DNA of 42,931 nt from Stenotrophomonas maltophilia (lineage in GTDB: Bacteria; Pseudomonadota; Gammaproteobacteria; Xanthomonadales; Xanthomonadaceae): assembly GCF_004684085.1 (NCBI RefSeq), contig NZ_SRHZ01000052.1, positions 1-42,931 of the forward strand, read 5' to 3'. The notes beneath the pieces were generated by a model that did no database searches, had not been told where the DNA came from, and was given only the letters and a program-made list of their open reading frames with translations. The position numbers and the translations under genes were made by a program. Below are positions 6,782-18,510 of the stretch, in pieces (the first letter of the stretch is position 1; every line of letters starts with the position of its first letter).

Positions 6782-8212
6782 TTACAACGGCACCCTGCGC
6801 GCGATGTAGTTGACCACGTTGCCGATCGCATCCGGATCGACATTGGCCAGGCCAACGATCACATAGCCCTGTACGGGCATCACCACAATGGCACTGTTCG
6901 ATCCGGGCGCACCGCCTTCGTGGCCGTACTGCTGTTCCCTGCCCTCGCCCTGCACCACGAAGCCGAATCCATACCAGCCCTTGTGGTTCTGCGCCGTGGT
7001 GGCCTGCTGCAGCAATGCAGGTGAGACCAGCTTTCCACCGCGCAATGCCTCGGCGAACTTCACCATGTCGCCCACGGTGCTGTAGCCACCACCGGCTGAC
7101 ATGCCGCGCCAGGGCAGCGACTTCGTTTCACGGGCCCATTGCCCATCCTTCTTCGTGTAGGCGACGGCACGCTGCGGGACACTCACTGTTTCCGGCTCGA
7201 AGCCGGTACCGCTCATGCCGGACGGGTGCAGGATGTGATCCTCCACATAGGCGTAGTACGACTGCCCTGACACCACTTCGATGATGCGTCCCAATACGAT
7301 GAAACCATAGTTCGAGTAGCTGTCCTGGCTGCCCGGCGTGAACTGCGGCGCATCCTTGGCAAAGCGCTGCACGTAGTCATCCAGCGTCTTCAACGACGCG
7401 GAATACTGCTCGAAATCATCGCCGAAGAAATCACCCAGGCCACTGGTATGTGACAGCAGCTGGCGTACGGTCACGCTGTTGGCGACCGCCCTGTTCGGAT
7501 AGTCCGGCAGGTACTTGCCTATCGTGTCATCAAGGCTGAGCTTGCCCTCCTGCACCAGCTGCAGGATGGCCACGGCAGTGAACATCTTGTTGGAGGACGC
7601 AAGGCGGAACTGCGTATCCGCGCCCACTGGAATGCCAGCGGTGCGATCGGCCTCGCCACCGCGCCAGTCCAGCAGCACCTTGCCGTTCTGTGCCACCTGC
7701 AATGCACCCGACAGTGCGTCCTGCGCCCGCAGCGCCTCCAGTTTTACTGTGGCATCGGCCATCAGGGCAGGCAATGCAACCCGTGCCGGCTTGTACTTGT
7801 CCGGCGTTTCAGTGCCTTCGATCTGGAACTGCTTCACATGCTCCGGGCTGGCCGGATCCATGACCGCCGTCACCCACATCGCGCGTTCGTTCATCTGACC
7901 CATTACCAGCCGTTTGGCTTGGCCGGGCGTGTTCTCGATTGTTTCCAGCATGCTCAGCGGGCCGGTGCTCTCGCGGAACTCGAGATAGTCCTTGGGACCG
8001 CTGCCTTGCTTCTTCGCGTATCTATCGGCGAATGCCTGCAACCCCTCGAGGCTGCCCGCATTGAAGGCCGCAAGCCAGTCATCGATGGCATCCTGCGCAC
8101 GTGGATGTTCGCGCTCGGAAGATGTTGCGCCAACTGCCGGAAACGCCGATGTGGCCACAAGGACCAAACAGGCCAGTGCATTGCAGAGAAACAGGCGTCC
8201 AACAGCCTTCAT
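6782..8212 (-). CDS. Secreted serine hydrolase, class C beta-lactamase/PBP-like fold (S12-type)
   Basis: The 476-residue protein starts with a signal peptide (MKAVGRLFLCNALACLVLVATSAFPAVGA). Residues about 35-145 form an extra N-terminal domain (AQDAIDDWLAAFNAGSLEGL...) that may have an NTF2-like fold. The catalytic domain has SSNK (Ser206 nucleophile, Lys209), YSN (299-301) and a C-terminal GHEGGAPG in place of the KTG box. These are the motifs of the AmpC-related esterase/DD-peptidase superfamily. The true substrate cannot be deduced; esterase or D-amino-acid peptidase activity is more likely than beta-lactam resistance because this superfamily is broad. It is a single gene whose stop faces the DUF3037 gene. 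Confidence 0.88.
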   Translation of the reverse strand: MKAVGRLFLCNALACLVLVATSAFPAVGATSSEREHPRAQDAIDDWLAAFNAGSLEGLQAFADRYAKKQGSGPKDYLEFRESTGPLSMLETIENTPGQAKRLVMGQMNERAMWVTAVMDPASPEHVKQFQIEGTETPDKYKPARVALPALMADATVKLEALRAQDALSGALQVAQNGKVLLDWRGGEADRTAGIPVGADTQFRLASSNKMFTAVAILQLVQEGKLSLDDTIGKYLPDYPNRAVANSVTVRQLLSHTSGLGDFFGDDFEQYSASLKTLDDYVQRFAKDAPQFTPGSQDSYSNYGFIVLGRIIEVVSGQSYYAYVEDHILHPSGMSGTGFEPETVSVPQRAVAYTKKDGQWARETKSLPWRGMSAGGGYSTVGDMVKFAEALRGGKLVSPALLQQATTAQNHKGWYGFGFVVQGEGREQQYGHEGGAPGSNSAIVVMPVQGYVIVGLANVDPDAIGNVVNYIARRVPL

Positions 8213-8276
8213 GGCAGTTCCTTTGCGGATATCCCTGGACGCATCCTAGACGATGGATCGGCCCGCCGCACCCACG

Positions 8277-8798
8277 CTAGGGACTCTGCCGCAACACCTC
8301 AACGGTGACGTTGAATGCCTCGATGCGATGCCAGTCGCCCCGTTCGTGCGGCAGCGATTCCACGCCCATGCCGATCTGATACCGCACCGCGTCCGGACCT
8401 TCGCGCCAGTAATAGGGGGCACCGTTGCTCCAACCACAGCAGACATAGCGCAACGCAGGCAGGCCGAATGTGGTGTGCAGATAGGCTTCGACCTGCACCG
8501 CTTGCGCGCCTGAAACGCGGTAGTGGGCTTCCATGGGTTTGATGTAGGACGCGTCATCCTGGCTGCAGCCTACGTACTGCAGTCCCGGAGGCTTCCGGCC
8601 CATCGCCTGCAGGAAATCCTGGCATTCGATATCAGGTCGCGCCAGGCCATCCGCGCGTCCCTGCACCTCCCACTCGGCCAATGCCTGCGCAGGCGTCTGT
8701 TGCGCAAACGTGCTGGCGCTGAACAAGGACGCCAGCAACAGGACGCGTGCGGCATGCTGCGGCAATAGGAGAGGCATCACGGGGCGAATCCTTCGCAT
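8277..8798 (-). CDS. Exported conserved hypothetical protein (DUF4952-like)
   Basis: The 173-residue product has a basic start and hydrophobic segment (VLLLASLFSASTFAQQ), giving cleavage near TFA-QQ and a periplasmic protein of about 140 residues. The mature part has conserved-looking cysteines (IECQDFLQAMGRKP, LQYVGCSQDD, LRYVCCGW) that could form disulfides, and it ends in a beta-rich segment (RYQIGMGVE, FNVTVEVLRQ). The CQDFL, YVGC and CCGW pattern resembles proteins grouped as DUF4952; I give this family assignment from memory. It lies between the serine hydrolase and the LysR gene, all on the minus strand but with separate spacing, so co-transcription is uncertain. Confidence 0.65.
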   Translation of the reverse strand: MRRIRPVMPLLLPQHAARVLLLASLFSASTFAQQTPAQALAEWEVQGRADGLARPDIECQDFLQAMGRKPPGLQYVGCSQDDASYIKPMEAHYRVSGAQAVQVEAYLHTTFGLPALRYVCCGWSNGAPYYWREGPDAVRYQIGMGVESLPHERGDWHRIEAFNVTVEVLRQSP

Positions 8799-8828
8799 GA
8801 AGACACGGGAATACTGATCGATGCCATG

Positions 8829-9734
8829 CTATCGCCTCGCCATCGTCTGCTCGCTGAAACGCGCCACGCAGAAGTCCAGGAAGCTGCGCAGCTTGGGCGT
8901 CAGCTGGCGATCGCGCGGATACAGCAGGTTGATCCAGGTCGACATCGGCACGTAGTCCGGCAGCACCTCCACCAGTTCACCACGCGCCAGCGCGGCGGCA
9001 AGCATTTCGTAGGGCTGCAGGATCAACCCCAGTCCACCGACGGCCGCTGTCAGCAGCGGCTCCGCCTGATTGACCATGAAGCGGCTGGACACCGGGACGG
9101 TCAGCACGCTGCCATCGGCATCGCGGAAACTCCAGCGCGTGCGGATGATCGAATGCGCGAAGCCCAGGCACTCGTGCCGGCTCAGGTCATTGGGATGGGT
9201 GATGGCCGGGCGCGAAGCCAGATAGCCCGGCGAGGCACACAGGACCAGCGGATACGGCCCCAGCCGCCGTGCCACCAGCCCGCTGTCGGCCAGGTCACCG
9301 GTACGGAACACCAGGTCGTAGCCGTCCTCGACGATGTCCACCAGGCTGTTGGACAGGTTCAGATCGACCTGCACATCCGGGTACTGCTGCAGGTAAGCCA
9401 CCACCGCCGGGCCGAGCGCGTGCACGCCGAAGGTGACCGGCGCACTGATGCGCAGGCGCCCCATCGGCTTCCCACGCGCCACTTCGGCCAGCTGCTCGGC
9501 GCCTTCCACTTCCTCCAGGATCACCCGCGCCCGCGCCAGATAGGCCTGGCCGAAGTCGGTCAGGCTCTGCTTGCGCGTGGTCCGGTTGAGCAGACGCACG
9601 CCCAGGTGATGCTCCAGCGCCTGGATGTGCTTGCCGACCAGCTGCGGCGACAGGTCCAGTGCCTCGGCAGCGGCGGCGAAGGAGCCGACCTCGGCCACCT
9701 TGGCGAAGGTCCGCAAGGGAGCGATCAGGTCCAT
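8829..9734 (-). CDS. LysR-family transcriptional regulator
   Basis: The 301-residue protein has the N-terminal winged helix-turn-helix of LysR regulators (LRTFAKVAEVGSFAAAAEAL... LSPQLVGKHIQALEHHLGVRLLNRTTRKQSLTDFG, residues about 5-62), followed by the periplasmic-binding-like effector domain (GRLRISAPVTFGVHAL to the end). This resembles the subgroup with the R(L)RIS(A)P motif, which often controls adjacent oxidoreductase genes. The start was taken as ATG 9734; an in-frame TTG three codons upstream is the only alternative. It is transcribed divergently from the quinone-oxidoreductase-like gene, with 120 bp between starts and a palindrome over its own start, so control of that neighbour and of itself is likely. 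Confidence 0.9.
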   Translation of the reverse strand: MDLIAPLRTFAKVAEVGSFAAAAEALDLSPQLVGKHIQALEHHLGVRLLNRTTRKQSLTDFGQAYLARARVILEEVEGAEQLAEVARGKPMGRLRISAPVTFGVHALGPAVVAYLQQYPDVQVDLNLSNSLVDIVEDGYDLVFRTGDLADSGLVARRLGPYPLVLCASPGYLASRPAITHPNDLSRHECLGFAHSIIRTRWSFRDADGSVLTVPVSSRFMVNQAEPLLTAAVGGLGLILQPYEMLAAALARGELVEVLPDYVPMSTWINLLYPRDRQLTPKLRSFLDFCVARFSEQTMARR

Positions 9735-9756
9735 TGCAAACAATTGTTTTTCAATG
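9732..9756. promoter_or_regulatory. Candidate LysR operator between divergent genes
   Basis: The AT-rich segment contains a perfect 12-bp palindrome aaacaattgttt (9738-9749) flanked by cattg and caatg arms. It overlaps the LysR start codon in the shared regulatory region. LysR proteins usually bind interrupted dyads in such positions; binding is inferred. Confidence 0.4.
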
Positions 9757-9854
9757 AAACACCAGATTACTCCTTATTCTGGATGCAGACTACGCGCACA
9801 GTAGCGTCCACCTTTCCGCCGGCCCCAGCGCCGGCCTTGCCCAGGAGCCCCCCC

Positions 9855-10844
9855 ATGAGCCAGGTTGTCCGCATCCACGAATATGGCAGCGCCGATGTAC
9901 TGCGCATCGACGACATCGATGTTCCCGCCCCCGCTGCCGATGAGGTCCAGATCCGGGTCAAGGCCATCGGCCTGAACCGCGCCGAGGTGATGTTCCGCAA
10001 CGGCGCCTATCTGCAGGAAGCGCAGTTCCCCAGCCGGCTGGGCTATGAGGCCGCCGGCGTGGTCGAAGCGGTCGGCAGCGCGGTGAGCGGCTTCGCTGCT
10101 GGCGATTCGGTCAGCGTGGTGCCGCCACTGGATATCGCCCGTTGGGGCACCTATGGCGAACTGGCCAACGTGCCCGCGCGACTGGTGGTCAAGCATCCGC
10201 AGGCACTGGACTTTGAAACGGCGGCGGCGGTGTGGATGCAGTACGTCACCGCCTGGGGCGCGCTGCTGGAACAGGCACATCTGGCCGCCGGGGATTTCGT
10301 CATCATCACCGCCGCCAGCAGCAGCGTCGGCCTGGCCGCCATCCAGATCGCCAACGCCGTGGGCGCCACGCCGATCGCGGTCACCCGTGGCCCGGGCAAG
10401 AGCAAGGCGCTGCTCGATGCCGGTGCCGCCCACGTCATCGCCACCCAGGAGCAGGATCTGGTGGCCGAAGTGGCGCGCATCACCAACGGTGCCGGTGCCC
10501 GCGTGGTGTTCGATCCGATCGGTGGCCCGCAGTTCGTGCCGCTGACCGAAGCGATGGCCCGTGGCGGCATCCTGCTGGAATACGGCGCACTGAGCAGCGA
10601 ACCCACGCCGTTCCCGTTGTTCAACGTGCTGGGCAAGTCGCTGACGTTGAAAGGCTATCTGTACTCGGAGATCGTCTCCGACGATGCCGCACTGGCCCGC
10701 GCCAAGGCGTTCATCGTCGATGGCCTGGACAATGGCACGCTGGCACCGAGGATCGCCAAGGTGTTCCCGTTTGCGCAGATCCAGGAGGCTCACCGTTACC
10801 TGGAATCGAACGAACAGATCGGCAAGGTGGTGGTCACGGTGTAA
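9855..10844 (+). CDS. Zinc-independent MDR alcohol dehydrogenase / quinone oxidoreductase
   Basis: The 329-residue protein is a medium-chain dehydrogenase/reductase of the quinone-oxidoreductase type. The N-terminal GroES-like domain (VVRIHEYGSADVLRIDDIDVP, LNRAEVMFRNGAY, LGYEAAGVVEAVGSAV) lacks the Cys/His zinc ligands of true alcohol dehydrogenases. The Rossmann domain has VIITAASSSVGLAAIQIANAVGA and then TRGPGKSKALLDAGAAHVI, consistent with NADPH binding. The substrate is likely a quinone or other electrophilic carbonyl. The start was set at the ATG after CAGGAG; the open frame continues far upstream but there it is only antisense to lysR. Divergent from the LysR gene, which probably regulates it. 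Confidence 0.88.
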   Translation: MSQVVRIHEYGSADVLRIDDIDVPAPAADEVQIRVKAIGLNRAEVMFRNGAYLQEAQFPSRLGYEAAGVVEAVGSAVSGFAAGDSVSVVPPLDIARWGTYGELANVPARLVVKHPQALDFETAAAVWMQYVTAWGALLEQAHLAAGDFVIITAASSSVGLAAIQIANAVGATPIAVTRGPGKSKALLDAGAAHVIATQEQDLVAEVARITNGAGARVVFDPIGGPQFVPLTEAMARGGILLEYGALSSEPTPFPLFNVLGKSLTLKGYLYSEIVSDDAALARAKAFIVDGLDNGTLAPRIAKVFPFAQIQEAHRYLESNEQIGKVVVTV

Positions 10845-10886
10845 TCCAGCGTCATGCAATGGGGGCGGCCACCGCTCCCGTTGCGG

Positions 10887-13409
10887 TTACCTGGGCAACG
10901 CGAACGCCATCACGAAATCGCCGTTCGGTGTCTCCATGAAATGGTGGCCGCCAGCCATGATCACCACGTACTGGCGTCCGCCCTGCTCATACACCATCGG
11001 ATTGGCCTGGCCGCCCGCCGGCAGCTTGGCATGCCACAGCTCCTTGCCGGTCTTCAGGTCGATGGCACGCAGCAGGTCATCGGTGGCAGCGGCGATGAAG
11101 ATCAGGCCGCTGGCGGTCACCACCGAACCGCCATTGTTCGGCGTGCCGATCTCGATCGGCAGGCCGGAGCGGATGCCGAACGGTCCGTTGCCGCGCGCAC
11201 TGCCGAACGGTCGGTCCCACAGCAGCTTGCCGGTGCGCAGGTCGATGGCACGGATGCCGCCATAGGGCGGCTGCTTGCACAGCAGGCCGGTAAACGGCAG
11301 CCGCCAGCCGGCGTTGACCTGGATGCCGTACGGCGTGCCCACCTGCGGATCGCCGGCCCCCTCGCCACCGCCCTTGTCGGCGCGCACTTTCTCGCGCGGC
11401 AGCCAGCCCAGCCGGTCGGCCTCCGCTCTCGGCACCAGCCGGTTGTAGTTGGGCATGTCGTTGTAGTTGGCCACGATCACGCCGCGGCGCGTATCGATGG
11501 ACACGCTGCCCCAGTCCGAGCCGCCGTTGTAACCGGGGTACTCGATGGAATGGCGATCACTGCTTGGCGGCGTGTAGAAACCTTCGTAGTACGCCTTGCG
11601 GAACTGGATGCGGCAGACCAGCTGATCGATCGGGGTGATACCCCACATGTCACGCTCGGTCAGGTCATGCTCGCGGCGCAGCGTGTGGTACAGCGAGAAC
11701 AACTGGGTGGGAGAACGCTGCTCGGGCTCGACGCCACCCACCGGTACCTTGCGTTCTTCGGCGGCGGTCAGCAGCTGGCCGTTGCGACGGTCGAGGATGT
11801 ACATGTCGCCCTGCTTGGTTGGCAGCAGGATCGCCGGCACCTTGCCGGCCGCTGTCGGGTAGTCGATCAGGCTGGCCTGCGACCCCAGGTCGTAATCCCA
11901 CACATCCTTGCGCACCGCCTGGAAATGCCACACCGGCTTGCCAGTGGCAACATCGATCGCCACCAGCGAGGTCGCGTAGCGGTTCTGGTTTTCCGTGCGC
12001 GAGCCACTCCAGTAGTCGCCTGCGGAATTGCCCAGCGGCAGGTAGACCAGGCCCAGCGCCTCATCGCCGGTGGCCGTGGTCCACATGTTCGGTGTGCCGC
12101 GCGTATAGGTCTGCTCGCGCGGCGGCAGGCCGCTGCGCTCAGGCTGGTCCATGTCCCACGCCCAGCGCAGCTTCCCAGTGATCGCGTCGTAAGCCTGGAT
12201 CACGCCCGACGGCGCATCGCGGCGCTGTCCGTCCAGCACCTGGTGGCCGGTGACGATCACGCCGCGCACGATGGCCGGCGGCGAGTTGATTGACACGTAG
12301 CCGGGCGGCACCTCGCCCATGCCCAGGGTGATGTCGACCTGGCCGTTGTTGCCGAAGTTGGCGCAGGGATGGCCGCTGTCCGCGTCCACCGCGATGATGC
12401 GACCGTCCAGCGTGCCTTCAATGATGCGCGCCCAGCACGCCGGACGACTGCCCGGTGCAGCGCTGCGGGTGACGCTGGGAGGCGGTTCCGGCAGCGCCAG
12501 ATCAGCGGCAACATCGGCCAATGCCGCGTCGGCAATGGTCGGCGTGCTGGGCTGCTCGTAATAGCTCACACCACGACAGGCAGCGGTATAGGGAATCGAG
12601 GCATCCTTCACCTTTGGATCGAACCGCCACAGTTCCTTGCCGCTGGCAGCATCAAGCGCGATCAGGCGGTTGCGTGCGGTGCACAGGTACAGGCGGTCAC
12701 CGATCTTCAGCGGCGTGGTTTCGGCGCCCCAGCGCTTCTTTGGCATATCGCCGGTCCGGAACTGCCAGGCCGGTTGCAACGTGGCGACATTGGCCGGGGT
12801 GATCTGCTGCAGCGGCGAATAGCGGGTGCCCGCATTGCTGCGGCCCCACGCCGGCCAGTCACCCTCGGCAGGCTGGTCGGCCGGCTGCAGGCCGGTCGTG
12901 TCGCGGGTCGGTTCGAGGCCGGCACTGGCCGCACCTTCCGGGAATGGTTGATGCCCATCCACTTCACCATGCGGCGCGAACGCGAGACCAAAGGCGGCCA
13001 CGAACACCAGCATCAGCACGCCCGCCACGCTGCGCGACAGGCGTTTGGAGACCGGGTCGCGCAGGGTCGGTGCCAGCAAGGCCAGCACGATACCGAGTGC
13101 AGTCACCAGGCCCAGCCGCGGCACCCAACGCCAGTAGTCGCTGCCCGACTCCCACCACGTCCACAGCAGCGTTCCAAGGAACACCAGCGCATACAGCAGT
13201 GCACCGCTGCGACGGTTGCCGAACAGCAGGATGCCGCTGACCAGCAGGCCCGCCCCGGCGATGGCGTAGTACCAGGAGCCGCCGAGGCTGAGCAGCCATG
13301 CGCCGAGCCCGCCGATGACCAGGCCGAGCACGACCAGCAGCAGCGACAGGACGGTGACGAGAGAATGGCGGGGCGGAGGCGCGGAAGCAGACTGCGGCGT
13401 GGCGGACAT
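10887..13409 (-). CDS. gcd: Membrane-bound PQQ-dependent glucose/quinate/shikimate dehydrogenase
   Basis: The 840-residue protein begins with about five membrane helices (residues about 20-150), followed by a periplasmic eight-bladed PQQ propeller: DWPAWGRSNAGTRYSPLQQI, then repeated blades with LWRFDPK, WHFQAVRKDVWDYDLG and GKELWHAKLPAGGQ. The aspartate in DVWDYD and the lysine in LPTKQGDMYILDRRNG occupy the positions of the catalytic Asp and PQQ-contacting Lys of E. coli glucose dehydrogenase. The enzyme oxidises a sugar or cyclic polyol in the periplasm and passes electrons to ubiquinone. The length and architecture fit both glucose and quinate/shikimate members, so gcd is my best but not certain symbol. 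PQQ synthesis genes are not in this window. It lies downstream of gyrA on the same strand, separated by a hairpin. Confidence 0.85.
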   Translation of the reverse strand: MSATPQSASAPPPRHSLVTVLSLLLVVLGLVIGGLGAWLLSLGGSWYYAIAGAGLLVSGILLFGNRRSGALLYALVFLGTLLWTWWESGSDYWRWVPRLGLVTALGIVLALLAPTLRDPVSKRLSRSVAGVLMLVFVAAFGLAFAPHGEVDGHQPFPEGAASAGLEPTRDTTGLQPADQPAEGDWPAWGRSNAGTRYSPLQQITPANVATLQPAWQFRTGDMPKKRWGAETTPLKIGDRLYLCTARNRLIALDAASGKELWRFDPKVKDASIPYTAACRGVSYYEQPSTPTIADAALADVAADLALPEPPPSVTRSAAPGSRPACWARIIEGTLDGRIIAVDADSGHPCANFGNNGQVDITLGMGEVPPGYVSINSPPAIVRGVIVTGHQVLDGQRRDAPSGVIQAYDAITGKLRWAWDMDQPERSGLPPREQTYTRGTPNMWTTATGDEALGLVYLPLGNSAGDYWSGSRTENQNRYATSLVAIDVATGKPVWHFQAVRKDVWDYDLGSQASLIDYPTAAGKVPAILLPTKQGDMYILDRRNGQLLTAAEERKVPVGGVEPEQRSPTQLFSLYHTLRREHDLTERDMWGITPIDQLVCRIQFRKAYYEGFYTPPSSDRHSIEYPGYNGGSDWGSVSIDTRRGVIVANYNDMPNYNRLVPRAEADRLGWLPREKVRADKGGGEGAGDPQVGTPYGIQVNAGWRLPFTGLLCKQPPYGGIRAIDLRTGKLLWDRPFGSARGNGPFGIRSGLPIEIGTPNNGGSVVTASGLIFIAAATDDLLRAIDLKTGKELWHAKLPAGGQANPMVYEQGGRQYVVIMAGGHHFMETPNGDFVMAFALPR

Positions 13410-13486
13410 CGTCGATCTCCGGGGGCAGCATGCGCCGTTATCCCACCGCCGATGTGAAGCGCGCGCGTATGCGCGAGCCTCGGATA

Positions 13487-13517
13487 CGACGACGCCGGCC
13501 CAGGGCCGGCGTCGTCG
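13487..13517 (-). terminator. Perfect 15-bp hairpin after gyrA
   Basis: Arms cgacgacgccggccc and gggccggcgtcgtcg are separated by one base, so the inner pairs will open to form the loop. It lies 24 bp past the gyrA stop and before the dehydrogenase gene on the same strand. No U-run follows, but its strength and place suggest it ends or buffers the gyrA transcript. Confidence 0.6.
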
Positions 13518-13540
13518 GGTACCTCAAGCGCACGGCAGGA

Positions 13541-16252
<2,712 letters not shown>

Positions 16253-16410
16253 TCGGGTTCCGTTGTCTGGTAGCGGTCCAGTCCGGCACATCCGCCCGTG
16301 GGTGGTCGCGCCGGAACCTCGATTCAACCTGTGGATACTACCACAACAGGCCGTTTTCCGCCTCCCTTTACGGGGATTTTACCGGCACAAATCAGGAACT
16401 TAGGGGTTGC

Positions 16411-16433
16411 TGCCGGCCAGCGGCCGGCACTAC
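16411..16433 (-). repeat. SMAG palindrome (first of an inverted pair)
   Basis: On the minus strand it reads GTAGTGCCGGCC then GGCCGGCA around a short loop. Its GTAG end faces the next repeat 14 bp away. It lies between gyrA and mtnA. Confidence 0.85.
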
Positions 16434-16447
16434 CGGGGCGCAGGTCG

Positions 16448-16470
16448 GTAGATCCACGCCATGCGTGGAT
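16448..16470 (+). repeat. SMAG palindrome (second of an inverted pair)
   Basis: It reads GTAGATCCACGC then GCGTGGAT around a short loop, on the plus strand. The same sequence family recurs at 22641-22663 in the opposite orientation. The pair sits in the 274-bp space between the mtnA stop and the gyrA start; nothing else is recognisable there except a small hairpin next to the mtnA stop. Confidence 0.88.
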
Positions 16471-16526
16471 GGGACCCGCCAGGGGTCAGCCCCCCTCGTG
16501 CGGAAAAGGATCCGCCCCGTGCCGCG

Positions 16527-17591
16527 TCAGCCGCCGAAGGCGGTGCGCATGTTCTCGACAGTGGGGTTCAGGATCACGCCACGCTCGGTCACGATGGCAT
16601 CGATCAGCTCACCCGGGGTCACGTCGAACACGGGATTCCAGGCGGCGATGCCCTCGGCCACGGTGCGGGTGCCACCCACGCCGTACAGCTCGCCCGGGTC
16701 GCGCTGCTCGATCTCGATCTGGCTGCCGTCCACGGTTTCCATGTCCACTGTGGAAGACGGAGCCACGACCATGAACTTCACCCCGTGGTGGCGGGCGGCG
16801 ATGGCCAGCTGATAGGTGCCGATCTTGTTGGCGGTATCGCCATTGGCGCAGATGCGGTCGGCACCGACGATCACCCACTGCACGGCCCCGGTCTTCATCA
16901 GGTGCGAAGCCGCCGAGTCGGCGATCAGGGTGGCGTCGATGCCATCCTGCTGCAGTTCCCATACGGTCAGGCGCGCGCCCTGCAGCCACGGCCGGGTCTC
17001 GCCAGCGAACACGCGGGCGATGCGATGCTGGGCCATGCCGGCACGGATCACCCCCAAGGCGGTACCGAAGCCGGCGGTAGCCAGCGAGCCAGTGTTGCAG
17101 TGGGTCAGCACGCCGCTACCGGACTCGATCAGCCCAGCACCCAGCGCGCCCATGTGGCGGTTTGCGGCCAGGTCTTCCTCGGCGATGGCCTGCGCCTCTG
17201 CCTCCAGCAGCGCCTTCCAGTCGGCACCGGCGGCGCTCAGGCAACGACGCATGCGCGCCAGCGCCCAGGCCAGGTTCACTGCGGTCGGGCGCGAAGCATT
17301 CAGGCGCTGCAGGGCCGGTTCCAGCTGCTGCAGCGCATGCACGCCATCGTCGGCCTGCACGTCACGCGCAGCCAGTACCACGCCCCAGGCCGCGGCAATA
17401 CCAATCGCCGGCGCGCCTCGCACGGTCAGCGCATGGATCGCCGCAGCAACCTCGTCACTGTCATGGCAGACCACGTGTTCAACCACGAAGGGCAGCTTGC
17501 GCTGGTCCAGCAGTTGCAGGGCATCACCGGTCCAGAGGATCGGTCGGATGTGGTCGTAACGGGCGTAGTCGATGTCGGAGGCAGTGTTCAT
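16527..17591 (-). CDS. mtnA: Methylthioribose-1-phosphate isomerase
   Basis: The 354-residue enzyme converts 5-methylthioribose 1-phosphate to methylthioribulose 1-phosphate in methionine salvage. Family landmarks are present: [16 protein letters not shown] (56-70), the catalytic Cys165 in LTHCNTGSL, and Asp245 in [19 protein letters not shown]. The C-terminal end has [18 protein letters not shown]. The length fits the family. The start was set at ATG 17591 because the protein motifs begin there (DHIRPILW); a longer open frame upstream has no homology. The other salvage genes are not in this window. It lies upstream of gyrA on the same strand, separated by the SMAG pair. Confidence 0.96.
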   Translation of the reverse strand: MNTASDIDYARYDHIRPILWTGDALQLLDQRKLPFVVEHVVCHDSDEVAAAIHALTVRGAPAIGIAAAWGVVLAARDVQADDGVHALQQLEPALQRLNASRPTAVNLAWALARMRRCLSAAGADWKALLEAEAQAIAEEDLAANRHMGALGAGLIESGSGVLTHCNTGSLATAGFGTALGVIRAGMAQHRIARVFAGETRPWLQGARLTVWELQQDGIDATLIADSAASHLMKTGAVQWVIVGADRICANGDTANKIGTYQLAIAARHHGVKFMVVAPSSTVDMETVDGSQIEIEQRDPGELYGVGGTRTVAEGIAAWNPVFDVTPGELIDAIVTERGVILNPTVENMRTAFGG

Positions 17592-17600
17592 GGGCCCATT

Positions 17601-17623
17601 GTAGGGCCACGCCCGGCGTGGTT
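17601..17623 (+). repeat. SMAG-like palindrome upstream of mtnA
   Basis: GTAG is followed by the arms CCACGC and GCGTGG with a 3-nt loop. It lies between mtnA and the DUF3011 gene and diverges from the commonest repeat sequences. Confidence 0.65.
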
Positions 17624-17638
17624 GGAGCCTGCCCGGGC

Positions 17639-18382
17639 TCAATTCACCGAGAATTCCGCGCGGCAGCCGCCGTCCACCCAGATCCCGTTGCGGTTCCAGC
17701 CCCAGGTGTTGCCTTCCTCGCACGGGGTGCTGGACAGCTGCTCGGTGACGACCGCTCCGACAGAGATGCTGGCACCGCAGAAGCGGCGCTTCTTCGACTT
17801 CGATTCGCAGGTCAGGCGCCTCGGCACGTCAACGAAACGACCCTCGTCATCGGCGACTTCAAAATCGCCCTGGCAACCACGCGTGGTCCAGACTTCGTTG
17901 CGCTTGTAGCCCCAGCCCTGCCCCTCCCGGCACGGAAGCACCGACAACTGGCGCAGCAGGCGCACCGGGGCACCATCAAGCCGCACCGGGCAGCTCTGCG
18001 GACGGCCGTTCGACTCACAGCGCACCACACGGCGGACCAGGCGCTTGCCCTGGCTGCTGGCCGGCGCCGCCGCACCCGGCGCGGGGCGCGCACGGAATTC
18101 GGCACGGCAGCCAAGAGTGACCCACACGCCACTGCGGTCGGTCCCCCACTCGCTGCCGCGGATGCAGCTGTTGCTGGACAGCTGACGGACCAGGTCGATG
18201 CCGTTGCTGACATCGATATCGCAGTGCACCCAGGCCATGTCACGCGATTCGCAGGTCACCACTTCGCCGTCATAGCCGGTCTGCTGGGCCAACGCAGACG
18301 ACGGTGCGAACGCCCCCCATATCGCGAGGGAGTACACCGGTGCAGCGACAACCGCGAACCACTTGACCAAAGGCTTCCCCAC
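17639..18382 (-). CDS. Exported protein with three DUF3011 repeats
   Basis: The 247-residue product has an N-terminal hydrophobic signal ([25 protein letters not shown]) and then three related segments of about 55-60 residues. Each follows the DUF3011 pattern: CESxxxxxxxC, a strand, RQLSxxxC, WGxxxxxIWVxxGC and ending AEF or DF (for example [32 protein letters not shown]). The evenly spaced cysteines suggest several disulfides, in keeping with a periplasmic or surface location. Function is unknown. The gene follows epmA on the same strand after a 128-bp gap, and its stop is 15 bp beyond a SMAG-like palindrome. Confidence 0.85.
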   Translation of the reverse strand: MGKPLVKWFAVVAAPVYSLAIWGAFAPSSALAQQTGYDGEVVTCESRDMAWVHCDIDVSNGIDLVRQLSSNSCIRGSEWGTDRSGVWVTLGCRAEFRARPAPGAAAPASSQGKRLVRRVVRCESNGRPQSCPVRLDGAPVRLLRQLSVLPCREGQGWGYKRNEVWTTRGCQGDFEVADDEGRFVDVPRRLTCESKSKKRRFCGASISVGAVVTEQLSSTPCEEGNTWGWNRNGIWVDGGCRAEFSVN

Positions 18383-18510
18383 GAGACTGGATGAACTGCC
18401 ATGCCAGTGTGAGGCACGTGGGATGATGAGAGCATCATCCTGCTTGCTGAATCAAGCGCGAAAACCGTCGATTCCGTTCAGCCTGAAGATTTCGGAAAAA
18501 CCCGGAAAAC

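Noticed and set aside
8826..9854. A long N-terminal extension suggesting a fusion with the quinone oxidoreductase
   Set aside because: The extension is antisense to the LysR gene and has no homology. The oxidoreductase domain begins at the ATG with its own Shine-Dalgarno.
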